Below are positions 53,695 through 62,841 of a DNA stretch of 64,000 bases, piece after piece. Origin of the DNA: Bog-473 sp963807675 (GTDB lineage: Bacteria; Actinomycetota; Acidimicrobiia; Acidimicrobiales; RAAP-2); assembly GCA_963807675.1 (NCBI GenBank), contig CAWECP010000012.1, positions 682,001 to 746,000 on the forward strand. The letters run 5' to 3'. The notes under the pieces were generated by a model. It worked only from the letters and a program-made list of their open reading frames with translations, made no database searches and was not told the DNA's origin. The translations under genes and the position numbers were made by a program. The first letter of the stretch is position 1. Each line of letters opens with the position of its first letter.

Positions 53695-55734
53695 GTGACG
53701 TCGGAGATTTCGGCTGGATCGATCGATCCCGACGCACCCCGTCACGGCCCGAGCCTCTCCTACATCCCCGCCCTCGACGGGATCCGCGGCGTCGCCATCA
53801 TCGTCATCATGGGCTACCACGGTGGCGTCTTCCTGACGTCTGGTGGCTTCTACTCACTCGACACGTTCTTCGCACTGTCGGGTTTCCTCATCACGTCGCT
53901 GCTGATCTCGGAATGGCAGCGGACATCGACAATCCGTCTCGGGCGTTTCTGGGCCCGACGGGCTCGTCGACTCCTCCCTGCCCTGTTGGTGATGCTGCTC
54001 GGCGTCTCCCTTTTCGCCGCCTTCGTGGTCCCGGCGGGAACGTACCCGACACTCCGCGGCGACGCATTCTCGGCGCTCTTCTACTACGCCAACTGGCACT
54101 TCATCGTGGCCGGCTCGAACTACTTCAACCAGACCGCGCTGACCTCTCCACTGACCCACACCTGGTCATTGGCGGTCGAGGAGCAGTTCTATTTGGTTTG
54201 GCCGCTGGTCGTCCTAGGTGTTTTCAAGCTCTGGAGGAGCAAGCGGGTCTTGCTCGTGGTGTGCGTCGTCGGCGCCCTGGCCTCGGCGATCGAGATGGCC
54301 GTGCTGTACTCCCCCGGCGACGTCAACCGCTTGTACTACGGGACGGACACGCGGGCGCAGTCTCTGCTCGTCGGTGCCGCGCTGGCGGTGTCCCTCTCGT
54401 TGTGGGCGGATCGTCGGCGCCAGGACGGGATCAGCCGGTCGAGACCGATCCGGCTCCGTCGCGGCCTGGGCGGGGACCCCGCGTGGGCCGTGCGGACGGC
54501 ACGCGGGCGGATGGCCGCACTCGTGGTCGGGCTGCCGGCGTCGCCTCCAGTGCTCTGCTGTGGACCGTCGTCTCCTACAACGACGCGTTGGCGTACCGCG
54601 GGGGCTTCTTGCTGGCCGCCCTCTCCACCACGGCGGTGCTGTTCAGCGTCGTGTGCTCGCAGCGCTCCGTCCTGGCCCGCTGCCTTTCGCTTGCCCCGCT
54701 GCGCTACGTCGGTCGCATCTCCTACGGCATGTACCTCTGGCACTTCCCGCTGTTCATCTACGTCAACCATGCCCGGACCGGCCTGTCCGGCTACCCACTG
54801 TTCGCAGTGCGCGTCGCCGTCACCCTGGTGGTCGCCACGGCGTCCTTCTACGTGATTGAGCGACCGATCCGGCAGGGCACACTCCTGACGCGGCTGGCGC
54901 TCGTGGGCGATCACACCCGCGGCGGTGTTGGGCACCGCGGCCGCTCTCGTGGCGGCGACGTCGGTTCCTGCGGTGGCGGCAAAGGCGCCGGCGGCGCCTC
55001 CCCCCGCCGCCGCGCTCGGCACCGGGCCGCCGGTCAGGGCGCTGGTGGTGGGGGACTCGACCGCCCTGACCCTCGACATCGGCCTCAACGAATACGCCCG
55101 GGACTACGGCATCCAGCCGTTCAACGGCGGGATACTGGGTTGCGGGGTCACGGACGGCGCCGAGTACCAGGAAAAGGGTGTGGACGCTCCCATGGCCGTC
55201 CAGTGCCGGGGAGCGCCGCCGAGATCCCAGTGGCCAGCGCTGTGGAAGGCGGACATCGCCAAGGACCATCCGAACGTGGTGATGATCCTGGCCGGTCGCT
55301 GGGAGGTCTCGAACCGCACCTACGACGGGCACTGGACCAACATCGAGAACCCGACCTACGCCGCCTACGTCCAGCACCAGCTCCGGTACGCCGTCCAGGT
55401 GGCCGGCTCCGGTGGAGCCACGGTCGTCCTGATGACGGCGCCCTGCTACGACACCGGCGAGCAACCCGACGGTCAGCCGTGGCCCGAGGACTCCCGAGCC
55501 CGCCTGGCCATCTACAACGGCATCGTGCGCCGGGTCGCGGCCTCCACGCCGGGCACGTCGCTCCTGAACTTCAACGCGATGGCTTGTCCAGGAGGGCAGT
55601 ACGAGGAATTCATGGACGGCCAGCAGGTCCGCCTGGGCGACGGCATCCACTTCACCTTCACCGGAGGCAATGTCTTTGCGCCCCGGATCTGGCCGTTCAT
55701 CGTGAGCCTCGGGCGCCAGCAGATGGATCGCTGA
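53695..55734 (+). CDS. Acyltransferase-3/SGNH fusion protein (OafA-like; two frameshifts)
   Basis: An integral membrane O-acyltransferase of about 680 residues when repaired. The N-terminal part is an acyltransferase-3 domain with about ten helices: YIPALDGIRGVAIIVIM, HTWSLAVEEQFYLVWPL (RxxH-like) and ISYGMYLWHFPLFI. The C-terminal part is an SGNH hydrolase domain with ALVVGDSTALTLD and LGDGIHFTFTGG. Near 54540 the frame changes by one base and near 54905 it returns, so the 365-base interval is read in another frame. It likely O-acetylates a surface glycan. Confidence 0.82.
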
Positions 55735-55834
55735 GACCTCTCCCGACTCGATGCCCAAATCGACCCACGAGCGAAGAGCTATTCGCTCTCGAAATTGCGG
55801 CCGAGGCAGCGGCTCGAAGGATCACCCAGCGGGA

Positions 55835-56570
55835 TCATTGAGCCGTCCAAGAGGAAGAGACGCTGTGGCTCGTTCGCGCCATCGAGCGCGACGCCGAACT
55901 CGTGCGCAACAACTCGGTGGCCCGTGTCGCCAGTTCGACGAGCGCAGCTACCACGTCGCCGACGACCCCGTCTTGTCGAGGAACCAAGATTTCTCCGAAA
56001 TCGCCGATTCCGCGCAGGCCTGGGGGTAGCTCGACCTGGACACCATGGGCCGACGGTAGGTTGACCGGGTTGTCAGGATGGAAACCGAGCCGTACGCGCT
56101 CGTCGGCGACGTGGTAGCCGGCGAAGCGCCGCTGGAACAGCTGGCGCGCCGCCTCGAGCAGTTCCACATTCATCCCTCCCACGATGATCCCCCGCAACGG
56201 TCCGGTCTGTCTTCCTCGAATCGCCGGCCCGTACGGTTCGACAATGAGGCCCGCGCTCTGGATCCAACCAGAGAGAGAAGCCATCGCGGCCGAACCCGTG
56301 CACTGAAATGGCAACGTCCACGTGTCTCAGAAAAGCTCGCAGAGGCGCCGAGTGGTCGGGGTCGTGCAAACGTGACGTGAGATGGACCCGCAGCCAGGCT
56401 GGGTGCACGATGGCGTAGTAGGACGCGCCGGCTTGCTCGGCGGCCCGCAGCGCGATCTCCTCGGTGCCGCGGTCCTGCGATCCGCCGTGAAGAGCCATGA
56501 AGCCGACGTTGGAGCGCAGGATGCACTCCTCTCTCATCCCGGGAATAGTCAGGAGCTCGGCCAGATCCAT
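55835..56570 (-). CDS. Poly-gamma-glutamate hydrolase family protein (one frameshift)
   Basis: A PF05908-type zinc peptidase (PghP-like) that cuts gamma-polyglutamate. First frame (56570 to about 56260): FMALHGGSQDRGTEEIALRAA with the HGG metal site and VDVAISVHGFGRDG. Second frame to 55835: GIIVGGMNVELLEAARQLF and RLGFHPDNPVNLPSAHGVQVELP. Together about 245 residues. The shift is between about 56240 and 56275, near a run of GAGAGAGA. Its ancestors were phage enzymes that penetrate capsules. Confidence 0.75.
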
Positions 56571-56741
56571 CTACTCAGGTTCGCATGCGATCTTGGCCGG
56601 AAATGGTCGTGATTGCGCAGCACAGAGCGGGAACGCCGGCCCCATGGCCACCGGCTCGATCGTCACGGTGCGGACCCCTCCTTCCTAAGACGCAAGACGC
56701 TGACCGGGGCGGAGAGCGACTCGAAACTGAGCCGGTACCTG

Positions 56742-56896
56742 AATCAGGAAACCAGGGGGGGGGGAGGGGAGGGGGGAGAGGGGGGAGGGGGGGGGGGAGG
56801 GAGGCTCCCTTCCTCAGGCAAGACGGACGGGGCGGCCGGCGAACGCGAGGACTCTCAACAGGAAGGCTGGCGCGAGCTTCTCAATCAGGAAACCAG
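56742..56896. repeat. 14-bp direct repeats around a G-rich insert
   Basis: AATCAGGAAACCAG occurs at 56742-56755 and again at 56883-56896, 127 bases apart. The interval contains the poly-G tract. The second copy ends exactly at the stop codon of the adenylate-kinase-like gene. It looks like a segmental duplication or a small insertion with target duplication. Confidence 0.75.
56755..56804. repeat. Poly-G/GGGGA tract (quadruplex-prone)
   Basis: About 50 bases almost entirely G with scattered A on the plus strand, including runs of six or more G and one of about thirteen. It could form G-quadruplexes. Such tracts are error-prone both in the cell and in sequencing. Confidence 0.85.
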
Positions 56897-57472
56897 TTAG
56901 ATCAGAAGGCTATCTACGGCGCTTGTAATGTCACGGAACACGTCCCCGACGAGCTGTTCTCCATCGATTTCGAGGAGGATGCCACGTCGCGCATAGAAGG
57001 CGAGGAGCGGCTCCGTCTGAGTCTCGAACACTTCGAAAGGATGGGCTACCCCGACCTCATCGTCATCCGCACGTCCTTCGCGCTCCGCGCGGCCTCGCAG
57101 TCGCTTGCGTAGCTCGTTACGACCGACTCTGAGATAGACGACGGCCTGCAGCTCGACCTCCTCGATCTCCTGCGCCACGGAGTACGCCACCTCTGCCTGG
57201 TGTAACGTCCTCGGGAAGCCGTCGAGAACGTAGCCACCGTTGCGAACCGCCTCGAGAACCGGCGCAACCAACATTTCGAAAACGAGCTCGTCCGGTACGA
57301 GATCTCCGCGCTTCAAGTAGTCGGCTGCAACCCTCCCAATCTTCGTGCCATTGTTGACCTCATCACGTAACAATGCCCCGCTCGACAGGTGTGCGATTCG
57401 GTACCGATCAGCCAACATCTCTGCCTGGGTGCCCTTTCCGGCACCCGGAAAAGCCACCATCAAGAGCCGCAT
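56897..57472 (-). CDS. Adenylate kinase-family nucleoside monophosphate kinase
   Basis: A 191-residue short-LID adenylate kinase. The P-loop is FPGAGKGTQAEML (first Gly replaced by Phe-Pro), then AHLSSGALLRDEV, VLDGFPRTLHQAE and a short LID GRAEREGRADDDE. It is probably an extra copy, since the main adk normally lies in the ribosomal protein cluster. It is isolated in the accessory region. AT-richer codons suggest acquisition. Confidence 0.88.
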   Translation of the reverse strand: MRLLMVAFPGAGKGTQAEMLADRYRIAHLSSGALLRDEVNNGTKIGRVAADYLKRGDLVPDELVFEMLVAPVLEAVRNGGYVLDGFPRTLHQAEVAYSVAQEIEEVELQAVVYLRVGRNELRKRLRGRAEREGRADDDEVGVAHPFEVFETQTEPLLAFYARRGILLEIDGEQLVGDVFRDITSAVDSLLI

Positions 57473-57875
57473 CTACTCACCTTCCGGATTCCACGCCAAT
57501 CACGGGAGCTCGCCTCGGGCCGCCACCAGCTCGCCGGCGGAGGCCCGGGGATCGGGCGACTCGCTGGTCTTGGCGAGGGTATACACGATGCGTTCGTTAG
57601 GCGATGACAAGGTGCGGATCATGTTGGTCATGGATGACGTTGGGCATGGACTTCCACAGAACGTCCACAGCTGGAGCTTCTTGACATTGTGGTGGTCTGG
57701 CTCCGTGACCACAGGCTGATCAAGCGCGGCGAGGCCGTTGTGCCCAAGTGTCGGCACCTTCCGTTGAGGGCGCATGCCTCACTCCTGATCACAATAGACG
57801 TGGCCGGCCGGCATGGATGCCCGATCGTGGAAGGCGACGGGTCGCTCTCCGCTTACAGGGCTCGGCGGTGCAGGG
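57473..57875. other. 403-base gap without a recognised gene
   Basis: Short open frames only; none is recognisable. It leads to the left end of an ISAzo13-type element. Confidence 0.45.
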
Positions 57876-59161
57876 GGCGCTAAGGGCCCGCCGCGATTTT
57901 GATTACGCGTTTGATGCGGGCGCCAGTGTGTAGTTCCAGTCGCCATGGAAGTCGTGGCGGATGAGGGGCAGAGCCGCCATTTCGGCTTTGCTCACCTGTA
58001 CTCCGGTGTCGTAGTGGTTCCAGTCACGTTCGGCTTTGATCTTGAGGCCGCTCTTGGTGGTGGTGGCTGAGATGAGCTCGATGATGGTCCGATACGACAC
58101 CAGCGGTCGTCCCCGCCAGTTCATGGAGATGAAGCTGAACATGCGGTGCTCGATCTTGTTCCACTTCGACGTCCCTGGTGGGTAGTGACAGACGGTGATC
58201 TCTAGCCCGCTCTCTCGGGCGAACTTGGCCAACTCGACCTTCCACAGCTTGACCCGATGCCCATTGGACCCGCCGGCATCGGCAGTGATCAAGAGCTTGT
58301 GCGCGTCGGGGAAGCGGGCCTGGCCCATCGAGCGCCACCAACGTCTGATGGCTTCGACGGCAAAGCTGGCGGTATCGCCGGTGTCGCCAACTGATACCCA
58401 GCCTTCGTCGTTGTCAATGTCATAGACGCCGTAGGGCACGGCACGCCCGAGCTCTTTGTCGATGAAGTCATGGGTCTTGGTCCGGGTCGGCTCTCCCATC
58501 GGGTGCCATTCGGCGCCTCCGTTGGAGAACTCGCCGACCAGCTCCTTTTTCTTGGTATCGACGCTGATGACGGGTTGCGCGTCTTTGATGAACGTCCTGG
58601 CAGTCTCGTCGAGGTAGTTGAACTGGGCGTCTCGATCGGGGCTCTGGGTGCCTTCCTTTTGTTTGGAGGGGGCCTGGAGTGAGTACCCCAGCTGGTGCAA
58701 AAGGCGTCGCACGAGCTCCGCTGAGACGGCGTAACCCTGACGCACCAGCTCGTCGGCCAGCTCATAGGTGGACTTCGACGTCCAGCGGGCCAGCGACATC
58801 GGGTTGCCCCGCGTCGATGGATGTACCAGCTCGTCGAGAGCGGAAAGCAGCCCGGGCTGCTTATCGATAGCCGGCTTGTCTCCGCCGCCATCTGCCCGTA
58901 GCCGATCGGAGGGCTCGACGCCCTCTTCGACTTCACTCGTGGCACGGATCACCGTGTTGCGGCTCATTGCCTGCAGCGTCGGCCACCTTGGTCTTGCCAC
59001 CACGTCCGAGCAACGATGCCGATGCCCCAACAACGACACGACGTTGACGTTCGTTGAGGTGCGGGAGCACCGTCTCGAAGTACCACGCGAGTTCCTCTGC
59101 CGATGCCTCCACACACAGAGCTTATATCGCGCGGTTTATCCTATGGCGGACCCTAAGCACC
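57876..59161 (-). mobile_element. ISAzo13-family insertion sequence
   Basis: One transposase gene bounded by imperfect inverted repeats: GGCGCTAAGGGCCCGCC at 57876-57892 and, reading inwards on the minus strand from 59161, GGTGCTTAGGGTCCGCC (14 of 17 positions match). Total about 1.29 kb, normal for the family. No clear target duplication is visible. The exact ends may extend a few bases. Confidence 0.75.
57903..59112 (-). CDS. ISAzo13-family transposase (N-terminal frameshift)
   Basis: A DDE transposase of about 400 residues. Catalytic region: VISVDTKKKELVGEF (Asp), LLITADAGGSNGHR (Asp), and GTSKWNKIEHRMFSF (Glu). The N-terminal HTH part is in two frames: EASAEELAWYFETVLPHLNERQ to KVADAAG in one, then MSRNTVIRATSEVEEG in the next, with an extra base at about 58967. 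The start is taken as GTG 59112. If the shift is real the element is dead; a sequencing error is as likely. Confidence 0.85.
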
Positions 59162-59414
59162 GACACGTGTGCGGACGCCCGGACATAGTCGAACCTGTCG
59201 GAATCCGTCCAACCAAATCGCTCCAGTCGCGTTCGGCCTGGTCGTCGACTCGCGTCTGTGCGTTCAAACCGACTCGACCGTGCGCTAAAGCCCGCGAGGC
59301 GTGTCTCCAGGATCGCGCTGGATAATCCTGAGGGGCCAGGTTGGCTGAACTGGCCGAGATCGGTGATAACGAGCCGGGCGCCCACTGGCTGGGCGGTGGC
59401 CCTCACTTGATGGG

Positions 59415-60168
59415 TCAGTGCCCAGCGGCCTGACCCCCGTCGATGTGCAGTATCTCCCCCGTGACGAACGTAGCCCGCTCGAGATAGAGGATCCCGTCGA
59501 CGACATCGCTGATCTCACCCACCCGGCCCAGGGGGTGAAGAGAGGCCATGCCCTCGTAGGACGCCGGGTCGTAGATGGGGGTCCTGATGACTCCCAGCGA
59601 GACTACGTTGACCCGTACCCCGCCGCGACGCGTACTCGATGGCCAGTGAGCGAGCCACCGCGGCGAGCCCCCCCTTGGTGAGTGACGCCAGTGCACCCGG
59701 CCTCGTGCTATCGGGCTGATCGACAAGACTGGTGGAGATGTTGACGATGTGTCCGGTGCCTTGGACCACCATCTGCCGAATAACACGCTGCGTGATGTAG
59801 AAAAATCCGGTCAGGTTCACGTCAGTGATCGACGAGTAGTCCTCGATCGTGTAGTCCGTGAAGGGCTTGCCAATATACACGCCGGCGTCGTTGATGAGGC
59901 TGTCGACGCGGCCGAAACGCTCAACAGCCTGTTCCACTACGCGCTCTGCAGTCTCCGCTTGTGTGATATCACCTTCAACTGTGATGAAGTCCGATTCGTC
60001 GGCCTTGGCGATCGAGCGCGCCGTGGCGACCACTGCGTACCCGGCGTGCCGGAAGGCGGCTACGACCCCCGCGCCGATACCCTGCGAGCCGCCGGTGACG
60101 ATCGCGACCCTTTTGCCTCCAACGGAGGGGATCGGAGGATCGGTGACGTGAGGCACCTGACTGCTCAT
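59415..60168 (-). CDS. SDR-family oxidoreductase (one frameshift)
   Basis: A short-chain dehydrogenase of about 250 residues. The NAD(P) loop is VTGGSQGIGAGVV and the NAG-like motif INDAGVYIGKP. The usual Tyr of YxxxK is missing: the region reads GALASLTKGGLAAVA, with Lys but Ala in the Tyr position, so catalysis may be lost or changed. The frame breaks in a CCCC run at 59618-59621 and resumes as GVRVNVVSLGVIRTPIYD. ATG 60168 has AAAGGAGAAA upstream. It diverges from the DUF3237 gene. Confidence 0.82.
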
Positions 60169-60242
60169 GGGTTTCTCCTTTCGTTTGTGAACTCTCGCTG
60201 GCTCACAGATTCGGAGTGCCGAGGATGGGGAATGTCCCCAGC

Positions 60243-60716
60243 ATGAGCAACCAGCTTCCCACCCCTCGTCTGACAATGACCTACCGTCTCGAGGCCACCC
60301 TCGGAGCGCCGCTCGAGTTCGGGCAGACAGCGCAGGGTCAGCGCCGGATCGTGCCTCTGACAGGCGGGACGTTCAGCGGTCCCGAACTCAGGGGGATATT
60401 GCAACCAGGCGCGAGCGCCGACTGGCAGATCATCCTGCCCGACGGGACCGCTCTCGGCGACATCCGCTACACACTCGAGACCGATGGTGGCGATCTCCTC
60501 TACGTCCAGTCGCGAAGCGTTCGCCACGGCAGCGCCGAGGTGCTCGCACGTCTCGGGCGCGGCGAGGACGTCGACGCGAGCGAGTACACGTTTAGGACAT
60601 CGACCCAGATCGTGACGGCAGCCCCCGAGCTCGACTGGCTCAACAAGGGCATCTTCATCAGCGTCGGTGGCCGGCAGGCCGGTGGTGTGATCTACGAGAC
60701 CTACCTCGTCGCCTGA
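60243..60716 (+). CDS. DUF3237 domain protein
   Basis: 157 residues of one DUF3237 beta-barrel: TYRLEATLGAPLEFGQTAQGQRRIVPLTGGTFSGPELRGIL-type strand pattern, with DWQIILPDGTALGDIRYTLETDDG-like turns. Function is unknown; the fold is lipocalin-like and it neighbours SDR genes in several organisms, as here. ATG 60243 starts it, 74 bases from the divergent SDR start. Confidence 0.83.
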   Translation: MSNQLPTPRLTMTYRLEATLGAPLEFGQTAQGQRRIVPLTGGTFSGPELRGILQPGASADWQIILPDGTALGDIRYTLETDGGDLLYVQSRSVRHGSAEVLARLGRGEDVDASEYTFRTSTQIVTAAPELDWLNKGIFISVGGRQAGGVIYETYLVA

Positions 60717-60750
60717 AACTTGTTGTGGGTCGCGACCCGAGCCTGCGGTA

Positions 60751-61188
60751 TCATGGCTGGATCAGGAACTGGTTCCAGCCGCCCGGCAGCGTGGTTTGGC
60801 CGACCTCGATTAAATAGCCATCGGGGTCGCGTATGTAGCAACGGATTTCCGTTTGGTGCTGCTTGGGTGGGGTCAGGAAGTTGGCCCCGCGCGCGCTCCA
60901 TTCCGCGTAGACGGCCTCGATATCCGAGACCCGTATGTTCATGAAGCTGCTCGTGCGGTTCGGATCAGGTGGCGTCTCGAGCGTGACCGTAGGCTTGTCG
61001 TCCGTCGGTCCACCACCAACGTTGATGATGAGCCAGCTGTTGGCGAGCGCCACGTACGACGGTTCACCCGAGCGGATGACCGTGCCGCCGAGCACCTCGG
61101 TGTAGAACCGACAAGAGCGTTCCACATCGTCGGAAACAATGAAATACGAAAGGGCTATCTCGAATGGTGTAGTGACGTCTTCGGGCAT
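60751..61188 (-). CDS. VOC/glyoxalase-family protein
   Basis: 145 residues, one VOC module: ALSYFIVSDDVERSCRFYTEVLGGTVI at the start, VALANSWLIINVGGG, and TEIRCYIRDPDGYLIEVGQT at the end. The first metal ligand (usually His) is a Tyr or Phe here, so metal binding is doubtful. ATG 61188 has GGAGGAAG seven bases upstream. It converges on the DUF3237 gene. Confidence 0.85.
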   Translation of the reverse strand: MPEDVTTPFEIALSYFIVSDDVERSCRFYTEVLGGTVIRSGEPSYVALANSWLIINVGGGPTDDKPTVTLETPPDPNRTSSFMNIRVSDIEAVYAEWSARGANFLTPPKQHQTEIRCYIRDPDGYLIEVGQTTLPGGWNQFLIQP

Positions 61189-61835
61189 GAACTTCCTCCA
61201 TGATCTCGGGACCTTGTGGTGTTTCGGAGATGCGCGTCTCACCTGCTGGTCGTCTGACCTGACCGATCGTCCCGCTGTGGGCCTTCGTCATGGCGCGTGG
61301 TAGGCAAAGCAGCGCGCTGTGATCACCGAGTCTTCCGGTCGCCCAGCAGACGCTACGACCACCATGGAATCCGGTGCCCAGCGCGGTAAAAACGCAGCCC
61401 TTGGGGTCGATCCTGCGCCCCCACGCTCTGGGCGGCATGAGCCACGGCTCCGCAGAGGGCACGTTGGTCCGCTGGCGGCCGCGCCCGTGTACGAGATCCA
61501 GAAAACCCCGCGCTGTACGCGCTGATGACCTCGGCCCGACGCGATCGAGATCCCTTTTTGACAAATCAAGGAAACCGGACGTAGCAGGCTAAAGGCACCC
61601 CTGGGTTGCGTACCGAGACTCAGACCGAGGTCGGCAGAACAGACCGCGGTTATCGAGATAGAAGCTGTCCGAAACAAAGGGGTGGCAATGCCTGATGGTT
61701 GCGGCGACCGCCAACAAAGCGGATCCGGTTGACAGCATTGAGCTCACTCTGGTTCGACCCGGCGCAGAGGCCCTGCAGCGACATCCAATACCAGACCGGC
61801 TTCCCGACGCTTATCCGGAGGAAGGAGAGTCCATC
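61189..61835. other. 647-base gap without a recognised gene
   Basis: Open frames are short, rich in Arg/Pro/Ala and unlike known proteins. The end carries the GGAGGAAGGAGAG ribosome site of the PilZ gene. Confidence 0.5.
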
Positions 61836-62212
61836 ATGAACCCCCGCCGTCGGGTCCCACGCCAGCCTGCCGGCTGGGAAGGGATCTGCCACATTGAGGA
61901 CGAGTCCGCCGCGGAGGCACGAGCGTGCCGGGCCATCGACATTTCGATGTTCGGTCTCGGAATGACGTTCACGCACCTTCGCGGTCCGAGCTTTTAGGAC
62001 GACACATCTCCGTGGATGTCCGCGCCGTCGGAGACTCGGTCACCATCCGACTCGAAGGTACGATCAAGAACGCGGTGCCGACTTCCGGGGGAGACGTCCG
62101 TGTCGGGATCGAGTTCGATTGGCTCTCGGATTCGGAGCCGGGCACAGCCGCAGTCCAGAACACGGAGGGCGGGCGCGACCGGGAAAGACCTCACCGCATG
62201 CGAAGTCGATAG
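61836..62212 (+). CDS. PilZ-domain protein (one frameshift)
   Basis: A c-di-GMP-receptor-type PilZ domain of about 125 residues. The RxxxR arm is PRRRVPRQPAG and the (D/N)xSxxG motif is AIDISMFGLGMTFTHLRGPS. The first frame stops at 61997; the next continues ELLGRHISVDVRAVGDSVTIRL and VRVGIEFDWLSDSE, so one base is missing near 61990. ATG 61836 has a strong GGAGGAAGGAG site. It would link motility or polysaccharide control to c-di-GMP, though no cyclase is in the window. Confidence 0.75.
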
Positions 62213-62273
62213 GACTCTAGGGTCGAACAGTAGGGAGACGCGATCCGAGGCCTACTGCCAGAGTGCGTGAACC

Positions 62274-62688
62274 TCATGTCACGTCGAGCGCACCCATTGT
62301 TGATGCCACCCCTTCACCCGAATGCGGGGACTCCTCGTAGTGGTACAACCGGGCGACCATCTGCCGCGATACGCCCATATGACGGGCCACCTGGGCGAAA
62401 CTCAACTTCTCTTCATCAACCATCGCACGGATCAGGCAGACTCGGTACACCATGACGGCGTGCTCGTACGCGTCGATTGCCGCCGAGGACCTCAGACGGG
62501 CATCGCGACCGCCTTGCGCGATGAGGTCGCGCGACGACCTCCGAAACGGGCACATCGGCCGCAAGCCGCTCCCGGGCTACGTCAATCGAAGCGATCCCTT
62601 CACCGATGGCTCTCTGTGCCTCTTCACCGGTCTGCTCGATTCGCTTGATCGCCTCTAACAGCCGGGCAGTACTCGCGAAGCGGCTCAT
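62274..62688 (-). CDS. Small helix-turn-helix protein (one frameshift)
   Basis: About 138 residues: MSRFASTARLLEAIKRIEQ in one frame, then DLIAQGGRDARLRSSAAIDAY in the next, the break at about 62528-62534 in a CGCGCG run. The C-terminal half has an HTH, LSFAQVARHMGVSRQMVARLYHY, like sigma-70 region 4 or Xre-type helices. It may regulate the neighbouring genes or be remains of an element. It converges on the PilZ gene. Confidence 0.6.
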
Positions 62689-62798
62689 CGTTGATCCGCC
62701 TTCTTCCAGTGTCGCGCCGGCGGGGGGAACCAGAACCGACGTTGAGTATGTGGAGATCGTACCTAGCCAGCGTTCCGAGCAGGCGATAGTGGGCTAGG

Positions 62799-62841
62799 TC
62801 CAATACCGTTCAGTTAAGCCACAACCGTGTAGTTTGGGGGT
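62799..62841 (+). repeat. Probable left end of the IS4-family element
   Basis: CAATACCGTTCAGTTAAGCC just ahead of the transposase GTG has the look of the CAGTTAAG-type terminal repeat of actinobacterial IS4 relatives. The matching right end is beyond the window, so this is unconfirmed. Confidence 0.4.

Noticed and set aside
56585..57112. Plus-strand ORFs across the poly-G tract
   Set aside because: Translation is Gly/Arg runs from the tract and the rest is antisense to the adenylate kinase gene.
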